64,000 nt of DNA from Dryocola sp036489025 (GTDB taxonomy: Bacteria; Pseudomonadota; Gammaproteobacteria; Enterobacterales; Enterobacteriaceae). Both the position numbers and the translations under genes were made by a program. Position 1 is the first letter of the stretch. Each line of letters starts with the position of its first letter. This document shows, piece after piece, positions 26,345-33,772 of this stretch. Where the stretch lies: assembly GCA_036489025.1 (NCBI GenBank), contig DASXGN010000008.1, positions 62,001 to 126,000 on the forward strand. The letters are read 5' to 3'. Below the pieces are notes generated by a model. That model had not been told where the DNA came from, made no database searches, and saw only the letters and a program-made list of their open reading frames with translations.

Positions 26345-27170
26345 CGACAGCAGCTTTATCGAACTCAAAGCGCGTGAACGTGCGCGCCTGCTGCTGGACG
26401 ACGGCAGCTACCGCGAACTGCTCGATCCGTTCGCCGGGATTGTTTCTCCGTGGTTAGGGCCGCAGGGCATTGTCCCGCAGTCTGACGACGGGATGGTGGT
26501 GGCCAAAGGCACCATCAACGGCCAGCCGGCGGTGGTGATTGCCATCGAAGGCTCTTTCCAGGGCGGCAGCATGGGCGAAGTGTCCGGAGCAAAAATGGCC
26601 GCGGCGCTGGAGCTGGCGGCGGAAGATAACCGCAACGGCATCCCGACTCAGGCGGTACTTTGCCTGGAAACCGGCGGCGTTCGCCTGCAGGAAGCCAACC
26701 TTGGCCTGGCGGCTATTGCGGATATTCACGCGGCCATCGTCGATTTACGTCGTTACACCCCGGTGGTGGGCGTCATTGCCGGAACCGTGGGCTGCTTCGG
26801 CGGGATGTCCATTGCCGCCGCGCTGTGCAGCTACCTGATTGTGACCCGCGAAGCGCGCCTCGGCCTGAACGGTCCGCAGGTTATCGAGCAGGAAGCGGGT
26901 ATTGATGAGTACGACTCCCGCGACCGTCCGTTTATCTGGAGCATGACCGGCGGGGAAGTTCGCTTCCACAGCGGGCTGGTGGATGCGCTGGTCGGCGACG
27001 GCGTTCACGCCGTTAAGCAGGCGGTTAACGATGCCATCGCGAAAGGCGTTCCGGCGCAGCATCGCACCGATAATTACGCCTGGTATTTAGATCGCCTGAC
27101 CAACTTCGACACCGGCAAACAGGCCGATGCCGAACAGATTAAACAGCTTTTTGGGGAGAATCGTTCATGA
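26337..27170 (+). CDS. mdcD: Malonate decarboxylase beta subunit
   Basis: A 277-residue carboxyltransferase-like subunit that acts with MdcE to decarboxylate malonyl-S-ACP to acetyl-S-ACP and CO2 in the biotin-independent, sodium-independent enzyme. Crotonase/carboxyltransferase-fold stretches include IEGSFQGGSMGEVSGAK, CLETGGVRLQEANLGL and GTVGCFGGMSIAAALCSY. Start overlaps mdcC and the 3' end overlaps mdcE by four bases (ATGA). Confidence 0.94.
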   Translation: MRDDSSFIELKARERARLLLDDGSYRELLDPFAGIVSPWLGPQGIVPQSDDGMVVAKGTINGQPAVVIAIEGSFQGGSMGEVSGAKMAAALELAAEDNRNGIPTQAVLCLETGGVRLQEANLGLAAIADIHAAIVDLRRYTPVVGVIAGTVGCFGGMSIAAALCSYLIVTREARLGLNGPQVIEQEAGIDEYDSRDRPFIWSMTGGEVRFHSGLVDALVGDGVHAVKQAVNDAIAKGVPAQHRTDNYAWYLDRLTNFDTGKQADAEQIKQLFGENRS

Positions 27171-27967
27171 GCCAGAAACTGAATCGCGCCGCCGTTTGGC
27201 TGGATAAACTGACCGCCAGCGCGCCGCATATGGCAGGCCTTTGCGCTTCCGTGCAGGTTGCCGGCGGCAGCGTGGAAGGCAAACCCGCTCGTTTTATCGC
27301 CGTGGTTCCCGATGAACACAACCACTACCCGCGCGCCGCAGGCGGCGAAGTAGGGCTGTTGGAAGGCTGGACGCTGGCGAAAGTGGTCAGCGAAACCATC
27401 GCCGAAGACGCCGATAAAGCTGAAAAACGCGCCATCGTGGCGGTCATCGACGTGCCAAGCCAGGCCTATGGCCGCCGTGAAGAAGCGTTCGGTATTCACC
27501 AGGCGCTGGCCGGTGCCGCAGGCGCATACGCCAACGCACGGCTGGCAGGCCACCCGGTTGTCGGGCTGATTGTTGGCAAGGCGATGTCCGGGGCGTTTCT
27601 GGCCCACGGTTACCAGGCTAACCGCCTGATCGCCTTCAACGATGCCGGCGTGATGATTCATGCAATGGGTAAAGAATCGGCGGCGCGTATTACGCTGCGC
27701 ACCGTGGAAGCGCTGGAAAAACTGGCCGCGACCATTCCACCGATGGCCTACGACATCAGCAACTATGAAACCCTGGGGCTGCTTTCCGCGCTGTTGGATA
27801 TTGCTAATCCGCAGGCGCCGCAGAGCGACGATCTCGCCAAAGTGAACGCCGCTTTAGCGATCGCCGTTCGGGAAGCCCGCAGCGATAACACGCTGAAAAA
27901 CAGACTCAACGCGAAGAACCGCCACAGCTCAGCGCTGGTGCGCGAACGCATGCGCGCCGACTGGTAA
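27167..27967 (+). CDS. mdcE: Malonate decarboxylase gamma subunit
   Basis: A 266-residue partner of MdcD in the decarboxylase complex, with the second carboxyltransferase half-site (VIDVPSQAYGRREEAFGIHQ, GLIVGKAMSGAFLAHGYQANR, MIHAMGKESAARIT). It is translationally coupled to mdcD by the ATGA overlap. A 245-base gap with a long palindrome separates it from mdcF. Confidence 0.94.
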   Translation: MSQKLNRAAVWLDKLTASAPHMAGLCASVQVAGGSVEGKPARFIAVVPDEHNHYPRAAGGEVGLLEGWTLAKVVSETIAEDADKAEKRAIVAVIDVPSQAYGRREEAFGIHQALAGAAGAYANARLAGHPVVGLIVGKAMSGAFLAHGYQANRLIAFNDAGVMIHAMGKESAARITLRTVEALEKLAATIPPMAYDISNYETLGLLSALLDIANPQAPQSDDLAKVNAALAIAVREARSDNTLKNRLNAKNRHSSALVRERMRADW

Positions 27968-27992
27968 TAAAACAGACAGACCTGCCAGACGA

Positions 27993-28118
27993 TTTACCCG
28001 TTATTTTTCACGTCGCAGGGGTGTTGGCTGCACTCGCTCAACCCAGTCACTTACTTAAGTAAGCTCCTGGGCTGAGCGAGCTGGCCGCCTGCCTGCAACG
28101 CGAATTATTGAGGGTAAA
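27993..28118. repeat. 126-base imperfect palindrome inside the mdc operon
   Basis: Outer ends TTTACCC and GGGTAAA pair, and so do inner blocks CACTCGCTCAACCCAG against CTGGGCTGAGCGAG (with mismatches). The centre is CTTACTTAAGTAAG, a perfect self-complementary 14-mer (28050-28063). The arms are about 60 bases. It resembles a class of large palindromic intergenic elements spread through enterobacterial genomes; the exact family is uncertain. As RNA it would form a long hairpin between mdcE and mdcF. Confidence 0.75.
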
Positions 28119-28212
28119 AAGAGGTGCGAAAAATCGTGCCCAAATAAAAAACGTCTGAAAAATAATAATCATCGCATCGGTGCTGGCTCTCTTTTTAACT
28201 ACAGGTGAAGTT

Positions 28213-29172
28213 ATGACTTACGTGATTGTTCATGCTCTAGCGCCCATTTTTGTCATCATGCTGCTCGGCTTTTTCGCCGGCAAAGCAAAAATGGTCGATA
28301 ACAAAAATGTTTCCTTGCTCAATATCTTTGTAATGGATTTCGCCCTGCCTGCTGCGCTGTTCAGCGCAACCGTGCAGACCCCGTGGGCCGGTATCGTTAA
28401 GCAGTCGCCGCTGATCGTGGTGCTGGTGCTGGCGATGTGGATCACCTACGCGGCCATTTATTTCCTGGCGACCAAAGTCTTCAAAAAATCGCCGCAGGAT
28501 GCCGCCGTGCTGACGCTGACCGTCGCGCTGCCAAACTATGCGGCGCTTGGCCTGCCGATTCTGGGCAGCGTGCTGGGTGAAGGCTCTGCCACCTCGCTTT
28601 CCGTCGCGGTTTCCATCGCCTGCGGCTCCGTGCTGATGACGCCGTTCTGCCTGCTGATTCTGGAGCGCGAGAAAGCGCGTGCGGCCGGTGAAGCAACGGG
28701 TTCAACGCTTGCGATGCTGCCGGTGCTGATGTGGCGTTCGGTGAAAAAACCTATCGTCTGGGGTCCGCTGCTGGGCGTGGTGCTGTCGGCTATCGGTATC
28801 CGCATGCCGGATCTGCTGCTGGCCTCCATTAAACCGCTGGGCCTGTCTGCTACCGCCGCCGCGCTGTTCCTGACCGGGGTTATTCTTTCCGCCCGTAAGC
28901 TGCAAATCAATACTATGGTTTGTACCGCGACCATCACCAAGCTGCTGATTCAGCCGTTTATTGCCTGGGGCATCGTGCTGGCGCTTGGTCTGAGCGGCCC
29001 GGTAGCGATTACCGCCATCCTGATGATTGCGCTAGCGGCTGGCTTCTTCGGCGTGGTCTTCGGCAACCGTTTCGGCGTGCAGTCGCCTGACGCAGAAGCC
29101 GTCTTGCTGCTGAGCTCCGTGCTCTCTATCCTGTCGTTACCGCTGTTTATCTCTCTGACTTCAGGACTCTAA
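28213..29172 (+). CDS. mdcF: Malonate transporter, auxin efflux carrier family
   Basis: A 319-residue inner-membrane protein with about ten hydrophobic segments in two halves, of the AEC family (MTYVIVHALAPIFVIMLLG, PNYAALGLPILGSVLGEG, ILMIALAAGFFGVVFGNRFG). In the Klebsiella mdc cluster, MdcF is the proposed malonate carrier. ATG 28213 follows AGGTGAAG. It resumes the operon after the palindrome and is followed three bases later by mdcG. Confidence 0.9.
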   Translation: MTYVIVHALAPIFVIMLLGFFAGKAKMVDNKNVSLLNIFVMDFALPAALFSATVQTPWAGIVKQSPLIVVLVLAMWITYAAIYFLATKVFKKSPQDAAVLTLTVALPNYAALGLPILGSVLGEGSATSLSVAVSIACGSVLMTPFCLLILEREKARAAGEATGSTLAMLPVLMWRSVKKPIVWGPLLGVVLSAIGIRMPDLLLASIKPLGLSATAAALFLTGVILSARKLQINTMVCTATITKLLIQPFIAWGIVLALGLSGPVAITAILMIALAAGFFGVVFGNRFGVQSPDAEAVLLLSSVLSILSLPLFISLTSGL

Positions 29173-29175
29173 ACC

Positions 29176-29796
29176 ATGCAAACATCACGTCCGCACGACC
29201 TGCTTTGGCTCACTGACCGCGATGCGCTGGAAGGCGTGAGCGAAGAGTGGGTGGTGAGCCTCTGGCGGCCCGCTCTGCCGGTGGTTGTGCGGCGTGATGT
29301 GAACACTGAAGGGCGTATTCCGGTTGGGGTTCGTGGGATGCGCCGTGACCAGCGTGCCGCTGGCTGGGTAAACGCCAGTAAAATCAAACGCATGGTATGC
29401 CCGGAAGACTTAGCGGTGCGCGAGGTTCTGGTTAATTCTCCCTTCGTTTCAATGCCGCCGGTTCAGGGGGCGATTCAGCTCGCCGTGCGCGAATGGCCGT
29501 GGACGTGGGGAATTACCGGCAGCGTGGGCTACGCGCTGGCGACTGAAGTGCCGGTGCTGCATGCAGATAGCGATCTTGACCTGATTATCCGCTGCCCGCG
29601 GCCCGTCGAACGCAGGGCGCTGGAGGAATGGCAGCGGGTTGTTGAGCTGCTTTTATGCCGTGCCGATACGCAAATTGAAACGCCGCAGGGTGCTTTTGCG
29701 CTGGCCGAATGGCTGCGTGAAGGGCGAGCGCTGCTGAAAACCAGCCGCGGTCCGCATCTGGTCAGCGACCCGTGGGCGCTTAAGGAAGACGCATGA
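29176..29796 (+). CDS. mdcG: Phosphoribosyl-dephospho-CoA transferase (holo-ACP synthase for MdcC)
   Basis: A 206-residue nucleotidyltransferase-like enzyme that transfers the phosphoribosyl-dephospho-CoA group made by MdcB to the serine of MdcC. The stretch VGYALATEVPVLHADSDLDL carries the D-D-L aspartates expected for metal-dependent nucleotidyl transfer. Its last bases overlap mdcH (ATGA). No other holo-ACP synthase gene is in the cluster. Confidence 0.9.
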   Translation: MQTSRPHDLLWLTDRDALEGVSEEWVVSLWRPALPVVVRRDVNTEGRIPVGVRGMRRDQRAAGWVNASKIKRMVCPEDLAVREVLVNSPFVSMPPVQGAIQLAVREWPWTWGITGSVGYALATEVPVLHADSDLDLIIRCPRPVERRALEEWQRVVELLLCRADTQIETPQGAFALAEWLREGRALLKTSRGPHLVSDPWALKEDA

Positions 29797-30701
29797 AAAT
29801 ACTCTTCACCTTTCCCGGGCAGGGGACTCAGCGGCCGGGCATGCTGCGCTCACTCCCTGAAAATAGCGGCTTGATGTCGCAGGTTCGCGCTATTTTAGGC
29901 GACGAAGCTGATTCTCTCGACGCTCCCGAATCCCTGAAACATACGCGCGCCGTGCAGCTCTGCCTGCTGATTGCGGGTGTCGCCTGGGCGCAGGAACTTA
30001 TGCGCCATAACGTGAAGCCCGATATGACGTGTGGCCTGTCCATCGGCGCGTTTCCCGCCGCGGTGATTGCCGGTGCGCTGAAGTTTGAGGATGCGGTCAG
30101 GCTCGTCGCGCTGCGCGGCGATCTGATGGAGCAGGCCTATCCGCAGGGTTACGGCCTGACGGCCATCAGCGGCCTGCAGCTCGGCCAGGTGGAAGCCCTG
30201 GTGGAGGGCAGCGGTACCTACGTGGCGAACATTAACGCCGAGCAGCAAATTGTGATTGCCGGGCGCGAAGAAGATATGGCCAGGGTAGCGAAGGCGGCGC
30301 TGGCTAAAGGCGCGCAGAAGGCTAAGCAGCTGGCGGTCAGCGTGCCGTCGCACTGTGAATTACTGCGCGAGCCCGCGGCTAAACTGCTTAAGGCATTTGA
30401 AGGCGTGACGCTTAGCCGCCCGAGCTGCACCTATCTCAGCGGCAGCACGGCGCGAGTGCTGTGGCAGCCGGAACAAATAGCGCAGGATCTGGCGCTAAAT
30501 ATGTCCCGTACCGTGCGCTGGCGCGATGCGATGGTGGCGGCCAACGAACGCGACGTGCGTCTGGCGATTGAAATGCCGCCCGGCACGGTGCTGACCGGGC
30601 TGACAAGGCAGGCTTTCCGCGAGGGCGATACGCTGTGCGTGGAAAACAACACCGTGGCCCTGCTTTCACGCCTGGCGGAACGGACTAAAGCGGCGCGTTA
30701 G
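29793..30701 (+). CDS. mdcH: Malonyl-CoA:ACP transacylase of malonate decarboxylase
   Basis: A 302-residue FabD-like acyltransferase that loads malonyl onto MdcC to start the catalytic cycle. FPGQGTQRPGM at the N-terminus, the nucleophile serine in GLSIGAFPAAV and the active-site His in VPSHCELL are all present. Its 3' end overlaps convergent mdcR by 17 bases. Confidence 0.92.
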   Translation: MKILFTFPGQGTQRPGMLRSLPENSGLMSQVRAILGDEADSLDAPESLKHTRAVQLCLLIAGVAWAQELMRHNVKPDMTCGLSIGAFPAAVIAGALKFEDAVRLVALRGDLMEQAYPQGYGLTAISGLQLGQVEALVEGSGTYVANINAEQQIVIAGREEDMARVAKAALAKGAQKAKQLAVSVPSHCELLREPAAKLLKAFEGVTLSRPSCTYLSGSTARVLWQPEQIAQDLALNMSRTVRWRDAMVAANERDVRLAIEMPPGTVLTGLTRQAFREGDTLCVENNTVALLSRLAERTKAAR

Positions 30702-31623
30702 GCGTATCGGCAAACGAAAGGGCGTACATGCGCCCTTCGGCCGCCAGCGCGAGCAGGTTCGGATCCAGCTCGCGATTGCGGGCAAAGACAATCGCAATTT
30801 GCTGCTTCATCTGATACTGCTCGGCAAGCTCACACAGCTGAATTGAGTTCTCATAAACCTTCTTCATCCTGCCCGGCATCAGCGCCAGCCCGACCCCCGC
30901 CTGCACCAGGCTCAGCATTGAGAAAATATCGTTGACCCGCGTGACAATTTCCGGCTCAAAACCGGCAATATGGAAGGCTTCCTGGAAGCCGTTGTAGGTG
31001 GCGAACCCCTCGGCCAGCGAGACAAATTTTTGCGCGTGAAAATCGCGAAGATCGGCTAACCGGCTGGTATCGAGTGGGAAAGTGCCGGGCGCGGCAAGAA
31101 AGATGTCGTCCTGAAAAAGCGGTAATACTTCCAGGCTGCCGCGGTCGATTTCGCCTTCGGATACCGAAATTAAAATGGCGTCCAGCACGCCGTCTTCAAG
31201 CATATTCAGCAGCATCTGGTTGGAGCCCATCGTCAGGTCCATCTCCAGCTCCGGACGACGCAGCTTCATGCCCATAATCAGTCGCGGAACGGTTTCAAGC
31301 GTGAGGGAGTAAAGCGTGCCGATGCGCAATCTACCCTGACCGACGCCCGCCGCCTGGCGGGTCTCTTCAAGACCGCGCTCCATCAGCGCGACGGCTTCTT
31401 TGCTGTGCTCAAGCAGGGTGAAGGCGGAGGGGAGAGGCACCAGATTACGGCCTTTATGAATAAACAGCGGGCAGCGGACGCCTTCTTCAAGAGTGTGCAG
31501 CGCACGATGCACGCTAACGCCGCTGATGCCCAGCGCCTCCGCCGTGCGGGCTATGTTTCCCTTCTCCATAAACGCCATAAAGATCTCAAGCTTACGGAAG
31601 GTTATCTCTGCGTCTATTTTCAT
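30685..31623 (-). CDS. mdcR: LysR-family regulator of the mdc operon
   Basis: A 312-residue LysR-type regulator: an N-terminal helix-turn-helix (GNIARTAEALGISGVSVHRAL) and a C-terminal substrate-binding domain. Position at the end of the mdc cluster, convergent to mdcH, and its similarity to Klebsiella MdcR support the name. It probably activates mdcA transcription in response to malonate. The gene overlaps mdcH at the 3' ends, so transcripts from the two strands would overlap. Confidence 0.88.
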   Translation of the reverse strand: MKIDAEITFRKLEIFMAFMEKGNIARTAEALGISGVSVHRALHTLEEGVRCPLFIHKGRNLVPLPSAFTLLEHSKEAVALMERGLEETRQAAGVGQGRLRIGTLYSLTLETVPRLIMGMKLRRPELEMDLTMGSNQMLLNMLEDGVLDAILISVSEGEIDRGSLEVLPLFQDDIFLAAPGTFPLDTSRLADLRDFHAQKFVSLAEGFATYNGFQEAFHIAGFEPEIVTRVNDIFSMLSLVQAGVGLALMPGRMKKVYENSIQLCELAEQYQMKQQIAIVFARNRELDPNLLALAAEGRMYALSFADTPNAPL

Positions 31624-31690
31624 GCGCGGGCTGGTCGCTCGTTAGATATCGATGGATGAGGCATTCAGGGAAGTTTAGCGGGACGACGCT

Positions 31691-31978
31691 TTACAGTGTA
31701 ATCTTCGGGTGCTTAATTCCACAGGCTTTGGCATACCGTGCCAGGGTATCAATGCTTGCTTTGACAATGTTGGATTCCATCCGGGAAACCGTTGGCGGGG
31801 TAACTCCCATGCGCTCTGCGACCTGTGCTCGCGTCAACCCAGCATGTTTGCGCCACTCGGCCAGCATTGCCTGCAACCGCACTTTGCGTTCTTCTGCTTC
31901 GTATGCGGCCTGCACTTCAGGATCGGACATCAGCTCTTCTCTGACTGTTTCCCAGGCCACACCGTTAACTTTTTTCAT
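31691..31978 (-). CDS. XRE-family antitoxin, HigA-like
   Basis: A 95-residue protein with a Cro/C1-type helix-turn-helix in its second half (AGLTRAQVAERMGVTPPTVSRMESN). Its gene follows and overlaps (14 bases) the toxin gene, the HigB-HigA order in which the toxin comes first. The antitoxin would neutralise the toxin and repress the shared promoter. It lies 67 bases upstream of mdcR on the same strand. Confidence 0.82.
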   Translation of the reverse strand: MKKVNGVAWETVREELMSDPEVQAAYEAEERKVRLQAMLAEWRKHAGLTRAQVAERMGVTPPTVSRMESNIVKASIDTLARYAKACGIKHPKITL

Positions 31979-32288
31979 TGAGCATCTCCTTTAATCTATT
32001 AAAGGCCAGGTCTATTTCCCCCGAGGGCGTTTTACGCGTTTTTTTGATAAACACTCTCAGCAAAAAGACGTTTTGCCCCTTTTGGAAGACGTACAGGCCT
32101 CTGGCTATTATTGTTCCCATCGTTCTTATTTCGAAGAGTCCTCCGCCGAGAGGTTTGCTATCAGGCTCTCGTAACGCCGTTGCGTTGGTCTTTAACTTAT
32201 CAATAAGGCGGATCATTTTTGCCTGAATGACCGGGGGTAAATGACCAATCTCTTCTGGAACTGAATCGTGCAGGATGAGAGTAAACAT
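31965..32288 (-). CDS. RelE/HigB-family toxin
   Basis: A 107-residue protein of the phage-derived Gp49-like/HigB type: MFTLILHDSVPEEIGHLPP, the basic core LGGGLFEIRTMGTIIARGLYVF and RVFIKKTRKTPSGEIDLAF. These are ribosome-dependent mRNA interferases. An upstream in-frame start at 32324 would add 12 residues, but ATG 32288 has GGAG ten bases upstream and gives the usual length. Direct repeats overlap its predicted promoter. Confidence 0.82.
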   Translation of the reverse strand: MFTLILHDSVPEEIGHLPPVIQAKMIRLIDKLKTNATALREPDSKPLGGGLFEIRTMGTIIARGLYVFQKGQNVFLLRVFIKKTRKTPSGEIDLAFNRLKEMLNEKS

Positions 32289-32309
32289 GAAAAATTCTCC
32301 ATGAAATAT

Positions 32310-32348
32310 TAGCTTATAATGCAATGTCCATCAAAGGCTAATGTCCAT
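32310..32348 (-). promoter_or_regulatory. Toxin-antitoxin promoter with direct repeats
   Basis: On the forward strand AATGTCCAT occurs at 32323-32331 and 32340-32348, 17 bases apart. On the reverse strand a TATAAG box with TTAGCC at 17-base spacing overlaps them. This fits an autoregulated TA promoter; operator function is inferred. Confidence 0.4.
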
Positions 32349-32565
32349 TTTCAATCGGGTGCTCAATTGCCCGAGGGCCTCAATTTTATGAGTTTCTTTT
32401 TTTATTCCTAACACCATCGCTCCGCTTTGCGGCACCCCTCGCAGGAAACCTTTCCCCGCGCAAATCAGCCATAAGCCTTTCCGATATCTGCGCTAAAACC
32501 TCCCGGACTTCACACTTTCTGTCGAAAAGCGCTCGCTGCCGCGGCCTTCATTGGGTTGCCGATCG

Positions 32566-32581
32566 CGTGACCTTAGTCACA
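32566..32581 (+). promoter_or_regulatory. CRP-like site 1 upstream of the SFCGS cluster
   Basis: CGTGACCTTAGTCACA matches the CRP half-sites TGTGA-N6-TCACA at 9 of 10 positions. It lies in the 409-base gap before the PRD gene. Confidence 0.55.
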
Positions 32582-32616
32582 TTAAGCCAGCGAATTATCA
32601 CGATCTGCTCTCTTTT

Positions 32617-32632
32617 TGTGGAACAGATCACT
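32617..32632 (+). promoter_or_regulatory. CRP-like site 2 upstream of the SFCGS cluster
   Basis: TGTGGAACAGATCACT matches the CRP half-sites at 8 of 10 positions. Its centre is 51 bases from that of site 1, about five helical turns, so both would lie on the same face of the DNA. Confidence 0.4.
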
Positions 32633-32645
32633 ACTGCCGCTGCTA

Positions 32646-32665
32646 TTTCCACTTCGAAGTGGAAA
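32646..32665. promoter_or_regulatory. Perfect 20-base palindrome, candidate operator
   Basis: TTTCCACTTCGAAGTGGAAA is perfectly self-complementary over 20 bases, 68 bases upstream of the preferred PRD gene start. It is a good candidate binding site for the BglG-type regulator at 39513-41423 or another dimeric regulator. It is flanked by CRP-like sites. The rest of the gap (32349-32733) shows only a short hairpin (32355-32374). Confidence 0.5.
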
Positions 32666-32733
32666 ACAGCTCGCTACAAACCCTTTCCCCCCGTCGCTAC
32701 CTTAGAGCCATATCAGTAAATGAGGTGCGCAGT

Positions 32734-33069
32734 GTGAATAACGGAGCGGTAAAGGTGAGTGAAGCCGGGAGTACCGAAGCCACGGAGCTGACGGAGAAGG
32801 TGCAGACGTTTATCAATTCGCTGCTGGGGGCGAGGGGCATCACCCCGAATGCGGTTCAGGAGCAAATGCTGACATCCCACGTTCGCGCCATGGCACATCG
32901 GTCGTTGACCGGCGAGCCGCTGCCAGAGGTGGAGGAGAGTCTGTTTGAAGAGATTTCTCCTGACTCGCTGGCGATGGCAAAAGAGGTGGTGGACCAGTTT
33001 GGTAACCTGCCGATTGAAGAAGCGTGGTTGCTGTCGGTGCATTTTGAAGTCGCGAAAGACAATCTTTAA
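32734..33069 (+). CDS. Stand-alone PRD-domain protein
   Basis: A 111-residue protein made almost entirely of one PTS regulation domain: LTEKVQTFINSLLGARGI, then TSHVRAMAHRSLTGE with a histidine in the place of the conserved PRD histidine, then GNLPIEEAWLLSVHFEVAKDN. No DNA- or RNA-binding domain is present. The GTG at 32734 follows TGAGGTG with ideal spacing; GTG 32755 with GGAG is an alternative. An ATG at 32551 would add 61 residues from the regulatory region. I recall this as a small family always linked to the SFCGS/DUF4310-4312 genes; its role is unproven. Confidence 0.75.
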   Translation: MNNGAVKVSEAGSTEATELTEKVQTFINSLLGARGITPNAVQEQMLTSHVRAMAHRSLTGEPLPEVEESLFEEISPDSLAMAKEVVDQFGNLPIEEAWLLSVHFEVAKDNL

Positions 33070-33086
33070 ATAATCAGGAGAGACAC

Positions 33087-33449
33087 ATGGAACAAATTAC
33101 CGTCGTTATTGGTGACCGTCTGGGTAAAGGCCAGAAAGTTGCCGCAGGGATTGAAAAAGCAGGCGGCCGCGCGGTGGTCATTCCTGGCGTTGCGGCTGAT
33201 ATGAAGCTGGGTGACGTGATGAAGGCTGAGAACGCCACCTTCGGTATCTCTTTTTGCGGCAGCGGCGGTGCGGGCGCTATTACCGCGCAGACCAAGCATG
33301 GCTACAAGGCGAAGTACGGCATGCGTTCCGTTGACGAAGGCGTAACGGCCATCAATGAAGGCAACAACGTGTTGGGCTTTGGCTTTATGGATAAAGAAGA
33401 GCTGGGCGAGCGCCTGGTGCAGGCCTGGAACAAGAAGTACGGCAGCTGA
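33087..33449 (+). CDS. Glycine-rich SFCGS-family protein
   Basis: A 120-residue soluble protein with a Rossmann-like start (ITVVIGDRLGKGQKVAAGIE) and the eponymous SFCGSGGAGAITAQ, in which C57 lies in a glycine-rich loop. The size, alternating alpha/beta pattern and central cysteine recall PTS EIIB proteins and YhfU/DUF2620, but no homology can be claimed from inspection. It is the second gene of the cluster; GGAGAGACAC precedes the ATG. Function unknown; a cytoplasmic component of the neighbouring membrane proteins is the most attractive guess. Confidence 0.85.
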   Translation: MEQITVVIGDRLGKGQKVAAGIEKAGGRAVVIPGVAADMKLGDVMKAENATFGISFCGSGGAGAITAQTKHGYKAKYGMRSVDEGVTAINEGNNVLGFGFMDKEELGERLVQAWNKKYGS

Positions 33450-33451
33450 GT

Positions 33452-33748
33452 ATGAAAGAACACTTCTCCGATACGGTGAAAGTGAGCGGGCGCGGCGACA
33501 CGAAAGCCAAAGCCTTTGCCGATGCCCTGAACCACGTTCAGGGTACGGTGCTCAAGTCTTCGCCCTACATATTACTGCGTATTGAGCCACAGGACGTGCG
33601 GGTTGTTCAGGCGCGGGTTCAGGTGAAGAAAGAAGCGTTTTTATTCTTCTTTCTGCGCCGTGAAAGAAAGATGTTCAGCGTCGAGCTGGAGGTCACCGTC
33701 AACGTGACGGCAATCAACCTTGAGAAAGTGGATTTCGTCACCCAATAA
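33452..33748 (+). CDS. DUF4312-family protein
   Basis: A 98-residue soluble protein. Its first half is charged and helical (GRGDTKAKAFADALNHVQG), its second half is rich in alternating hydrophobic and charged residues expected to form beta strands (IEPQDVRVVQARVQVKKEAF, VELEVTVNVTAINLEK). The ATG lies three bases after the SFCGS stop. Function unknown; it is found with the same partners in other genomes as far as I recall. Confidence 0.8.
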   Translation: MKEHFSDTVKVSGRGDTKAKAFADALNHVQGTVLKSSPYILLRIEPQDVRVVQARVQVKKEAFLFFFLRRERKMFSVELEVTVNVTAINLEKVDFVTQ

Positions 33749-33772
33749 AAACCACACAGAAAGGACAGACTG

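Noticed and set aside
32659..32674. GG-N10-GC arrangement resembling a sigma-54 promoter at the edge of the palindrome before the PRD gene
   Set aside because: Only the two dinucleotides and a few flanking bases fit TGGCACG-N4-TTGCW, and no sigma-54 activator (AAA+ domain) is encoded in the window; the local regulator is of the PRD/EIIA type.
32551..32733. Longer PRD gene from ATG 32551
   Set aside because: The extra 61 residues run through CRP-like sites and the palindrome, have no family similarity, and two GTG starts with good ribosome sites lie downstream.
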